Positions 5,081-6,600 of a stretch of DNA of 6,600 bases are shown here, in pieces. The notes under the pieces were generated by a model. The model ran no database searches. It had not been told where the DNA came from and worked only from the letters and a program-made list of their open reading frames with translations. The DNA is from Micavibrio sp. GTDB taxonomy: Bacteria; Pseudomonadota; Alphaproteobacteria; Micavibrionales; Micavibrionaceae. How positions within the stretch are numbered: the first letter of the stretch is position 1; each line of letters begins with the position of its first letter. Made by a program: the position numbers and the translations under genes. The stretch is from assembly GCA_027051315.1 (NCBI GenBank), contig JALTZE010000022.1, positions 1-6,600 on the forward strand, given 5' to 3'.

Positions 5081-6031
5081 ATGTTTTGGAGAGATAATAT
5101 ATCGCCTGATAATGAACCTAATAAGCTATTTATCAAAAAAGGTGATTTCATAGATAATAATCGTAATAAAAGGGTAGTACCATATAAATTATATTATCCT
5201 GACCTTAAAAATATAGATGATAAAATACCACTTGTCATATGGTCGCACGGACTTGGAGGAAGCAGGGACGGAGCAGGATATTTGGCAAGATTTCTGGCAT
5301 CTCATAAATATATAGTTCTTAATATTCAGCATATAGGCACTGACTCATCTTTATGGGAAGGAAAAACAGGACATCCATGGGATAATATAAGAAAAGCCAA
5401 AATATCAAGAAAAACAACACTTAACAGAATGAAAGATGTTCCTTTTATTATTAATCAAATGGAATTAATGTCAAAATCAAATGACGAAATAGCAAAATTT
5501 ATTGATTTTGAAAATATAGGAATGTCAGGTCATTCTTTTGGTGCAATTACTACGCAAATTATGGCGGGGCAAAAACTTGGTAAGGGTGAACGCAAATATT
5601 CCATGAAAGAACATCGTATTAAAGCAGCAATTGCCTATTCCCCTAGTGAAACATATAATAGTGATGAACCCAAAGAAGAAATATATGGCTCTATTGATAT
5701 TCCTATGTTCTACATGACAGGAACTAATGATGACCACCCAGTTAATGGGAAAGATTATCTACATCGTTTGCAAATATATGAAAATGCCAAAGGAAGCAAT
5801 CAACATCTTCTTATTTTAAAAGACGGGGACCATATGGTTTATAATGGCAGCCGCGGAGGTCTTGGTAATAATCCAAAATTAGAAGAACATAAAGATATTA
5901 TCAAAATATCAGCTCTTGCCTTTTGGGATAGTTATTTAAAAAATATGAACGAAGCCAGAGAATGGCTACAAGGCTCTAGCTATAAAAATTATCTTGGTAA
6001 AGAAGGTGAATATAGAAATAAAAATATATAA
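5081..6031 (+). CDS. Alpha/beta hydrolase resembling PAF acetylhydrolase / dienelactone hydrolase family
   Basis: This 316-residue protein is a probable serine esterase or lipase-like hydrolase; the substrate is unknown. Residues about 36-60 give the first core strand and oxyanion motif (IPLVIWSHGLGGS, 49-61). The nucleophile elbow GHSFG (150-154) places Ser at 152. The acid is probably D217 or D218 in TGTNDDHPV, and the catalytic His is likely H251 in DGDHMVY. The order and the WSHGLGG plus GHSFGA pair resemble the platelet-activating-factor acetylhydrolase-like group of predicted dienelactone hydrolases. No signal peptide or membrane segment is seen, so it is probably cytoplasmic. The ATG at 5081 is the only reasonable in-frame start but has no clear ribosome site. 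A GGAGAG (5088-5093) falls just inside the gene. AGA/AGG arginine codons are more common than in the ribosomal genes, consistent with modest expression. It stands alone and ends 3 bp from the converging ferredoxin. Confidence 0.8.
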   Translation: MFWRDNISPDNEPNKLFIKKGDFIDNNRNKRVVPYKLYYPDLKNIDDKIPLVIWSHGLGGSRDGAGYLARFLASHKYIVLNIQHIGTDSSLWEGKTGHPWDNIRKAKISRKTTLNRMKDVPFIINQMELMSKSNDEIAKFIDFENIGMSGHSFGAITTQIMAGQKLGKGERKYSMKEHRIKAAIAYSPSETYNSDEPKEEIYGSIDIPMFYMTGTNDDHPVNGKDYLHRLQIYENAKGSNQHLLILKDGDHMVYNGSRGGLGNNPKLEEHKDIIKISALAFWDSYLKNMNEAREWLQGSSYKNYLGKEGEYRNKNI

Positions 6032-6044
6032 AGATTACCAATCT
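6032..6044 (-). terminator. Weak terminator-like hairpin at the convergent gene ends
   Basis: AGATT (6032-6036) and AATCT (6040-6044) form a 5-bp stem around a 3-base loop covering the ferredoxin stop codon. On the minus strand it is followed by TTATATATTTTTA. The stem is too short for a confident call, but it is the only terminator-like structure in this very tight junction. Confidence 0.2.
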
Positions 6045-6370
6045 GTCTTTGCACCAGGAACAGCAACAACAAGCCCATCCATATCCTCACTAACCATAAT
6101 TTGACAGCATAGACGTGATGTTTTTCTCAAATCGAAAGCAAGGTCAAGCATATCTTCTTCTTCTTCTGATATACCATCATTTGGTAGCGTCTTTTCATAT
6201 TTATTAGGTTCAATATATATGTGACAAGTAGCACACGCCAAAGAGCCACCACATGAACCTTCAATTGCTTCTATATTATTTTTTACTGCAACTTCCATAA
6301 GTGATAGTCCTACGGGAGCATCAACTGTTTTTTTTGTTCCATCTTTTAAAATAAAAGTTATATTTGGCAT
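6035..6370 (-). CDS. fdx: [2Fe-2S] ferredoxin, adrenodoxin/ISC type
   Basis: This small cytoplasmic electron carrier is expected to supply electrons for iron-sulfur cluster assembly. The 111-residue product shows the adrenodoxin-type cluster pattern: C40, C46 and C49 in GSCGGSLACATCH (38-50), with the fourth ligand most likely C89 in TSRLCCQI. C88, next to it, is an extra cysteine. An acidic stretch EEEEDM (69-74) matches the partner-binding helix of this class, and the C-terminus VPGAKTDW is typical. The ATG is 4 nt after the stop of the upstream cysteine desulfurase, with an AAAGG ribosome site in the end of that gene, so the two are co-transcribed and probably translationally linked. The symbol is by family resemblance; fdxB is also used for such genes in alphaproteobacteria. 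Confidence 0.93.
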   Translation of the reverse strand: MPNITFILKDGTKKTVDAPVGLSLMEVAVKNNIEAIEGSCGGSLACATCHIYIEPNKYEKTLPNDGISEEEEDMLDLAFDLRKTSRLCCQIMVSEDMDGLVVAVPGAKTDW

Positions 6371-6374
6371 ATTA

Positions 6375-6600
6375 TCAGACCTTTTTTATATTATTTGCTA
6401 TTTTTTGCCAGACTGAGATGAAATGGTCAACATTTTCTTTTGTACTTGCCCAGCCCAAAGAAATTCTTAAAGCTGCATTATCTTTATTTTCTCCCATCGC
6501 TTCTATAACATGACTAGTTTGCACCGCACCACTAGAGCAAGCAGAACCATTGCTCAAAGCAATATTCTCGAGGTCAAAATTCATAATCATGGTCTCTGCT
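6375..6600 (-). CDS. Cysteine desulfurase, C-terminal part (5' end outside window)
   Basis: This PLP-dependent enzyme takes sulfur from cysteine as a persulfide for iron-sulfur cluster assembly. About 75 C-terminal residues are present and the reading frame runs off the right edge. The ATG codons at 6588-6590 and 6582-6584 are internal, because the frame before them reads AET, matching the usual ET-x-x-M-x-x-DLE context. The active-site loop NGSACSSG, with the catalytic Cys codon at 6537-6539, and SHVIEAMG follow as in class I (IscS/NifS) enzymes. RISLGWASTKENVDHFI is the typical domain end. The protein stops soon after (KIANNIKKV), without the longer C-terminal tail that E. coli IscS uses to bind IscU, so a NifS-like or short IscS-like form is more likely. 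It is directly upstream of the ferredoxin gene. Confidence 0.92.
   Translation of the reverse strand, partial: AETMIMNFDLENIALSNGSACSSGAVQTSHVIEAMGENKDNAALRISLGWASTKENVDHFISVWQKIANNIKKV

Noticed and set aside
6375..6590. A complete small gene starting at the ATG at 6588-6590
   Set aside because: The reading frame continues upstream through the window edge with residues matching cysteine desulfurases, so this is an internal Met of a longer gene.

Overview
The window is AT-rich bacterial DNA carrying the end of the spc operon and the alpha operon of ribosomal proteins and RNA polymerase, followed by unrelated housekeeping genes. Several features point to an alphaproteobacterium. The order is secY-adk-rpsM-rpsK-rpoA-rplQ with no rpsD. 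Adenylate kinase is the short form without a full LID domain. RpoA opens [13 protein letters not shown]17 has an '[11 protein letters not shown]'-type extension, and a class I cysteine desulfurase is paired with an adrenodoxin-type ferredoxin. The strong AT bias fits one of the reduced, host-associated or otherwise AT-rich lineages, but the order or genus cannot be fixed from this sequence.

Layout. Positions 1-1921: secY and adk overlap by 4 bp and are the tail of a longer operon entering from the left. Positions 1922-2232: a 311-bp gap with a near-consensus sigma70-type promoter (TTGACG-16-TATAAT) with a GC-rich discriminator, then a roughly 190-nt 5' leader that can fold into several hairpins. 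Positions 2233-4705: rpsM, rpsK, rpoA (TTG start) and rplQ, with a 184-bp structured spacer between rpoA and rplQ. An intrinsic terminator at 4728-4757 closes the operon. Positions 4758-5080: a 323-bp gap with two adjacent hairpins. On the minus strand their loops are C-rich and the outer one ends in a U-tract, so it is a candidate terminator and possibly a small RNA. Positions 5081-6031: an alpha/beta hydrolase. Positions 6035-6600, minus strand: a [2Fe-2S] ferredoxin and the 3' end of a cysteine desulfurase, converging on the hydrolase with only 3 bp between stop codons.

Functionally, the left two thirds is core gene expression and protein export: the SecY channel, adenylate energy balance, S13/S11 of the 30S head and platform, the RNA polymerase alpha subunit, and L17 at the peptide exit tunnel. 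The right end is iron-sulfur cluster assembly: the desulfurase supplies sulfur and the ferredoxin supplies electrons.

No defence system, mobile element or CRISPR array is visible. The parts that ordinary annotation does not explain are the three non-coding stretches (rpsM leader, rpoA-rplQ spacer, rplQ-hydrolase gap). The best candidate for something undescribed is the paired-hairpin minus-strand element at 4796-4860.
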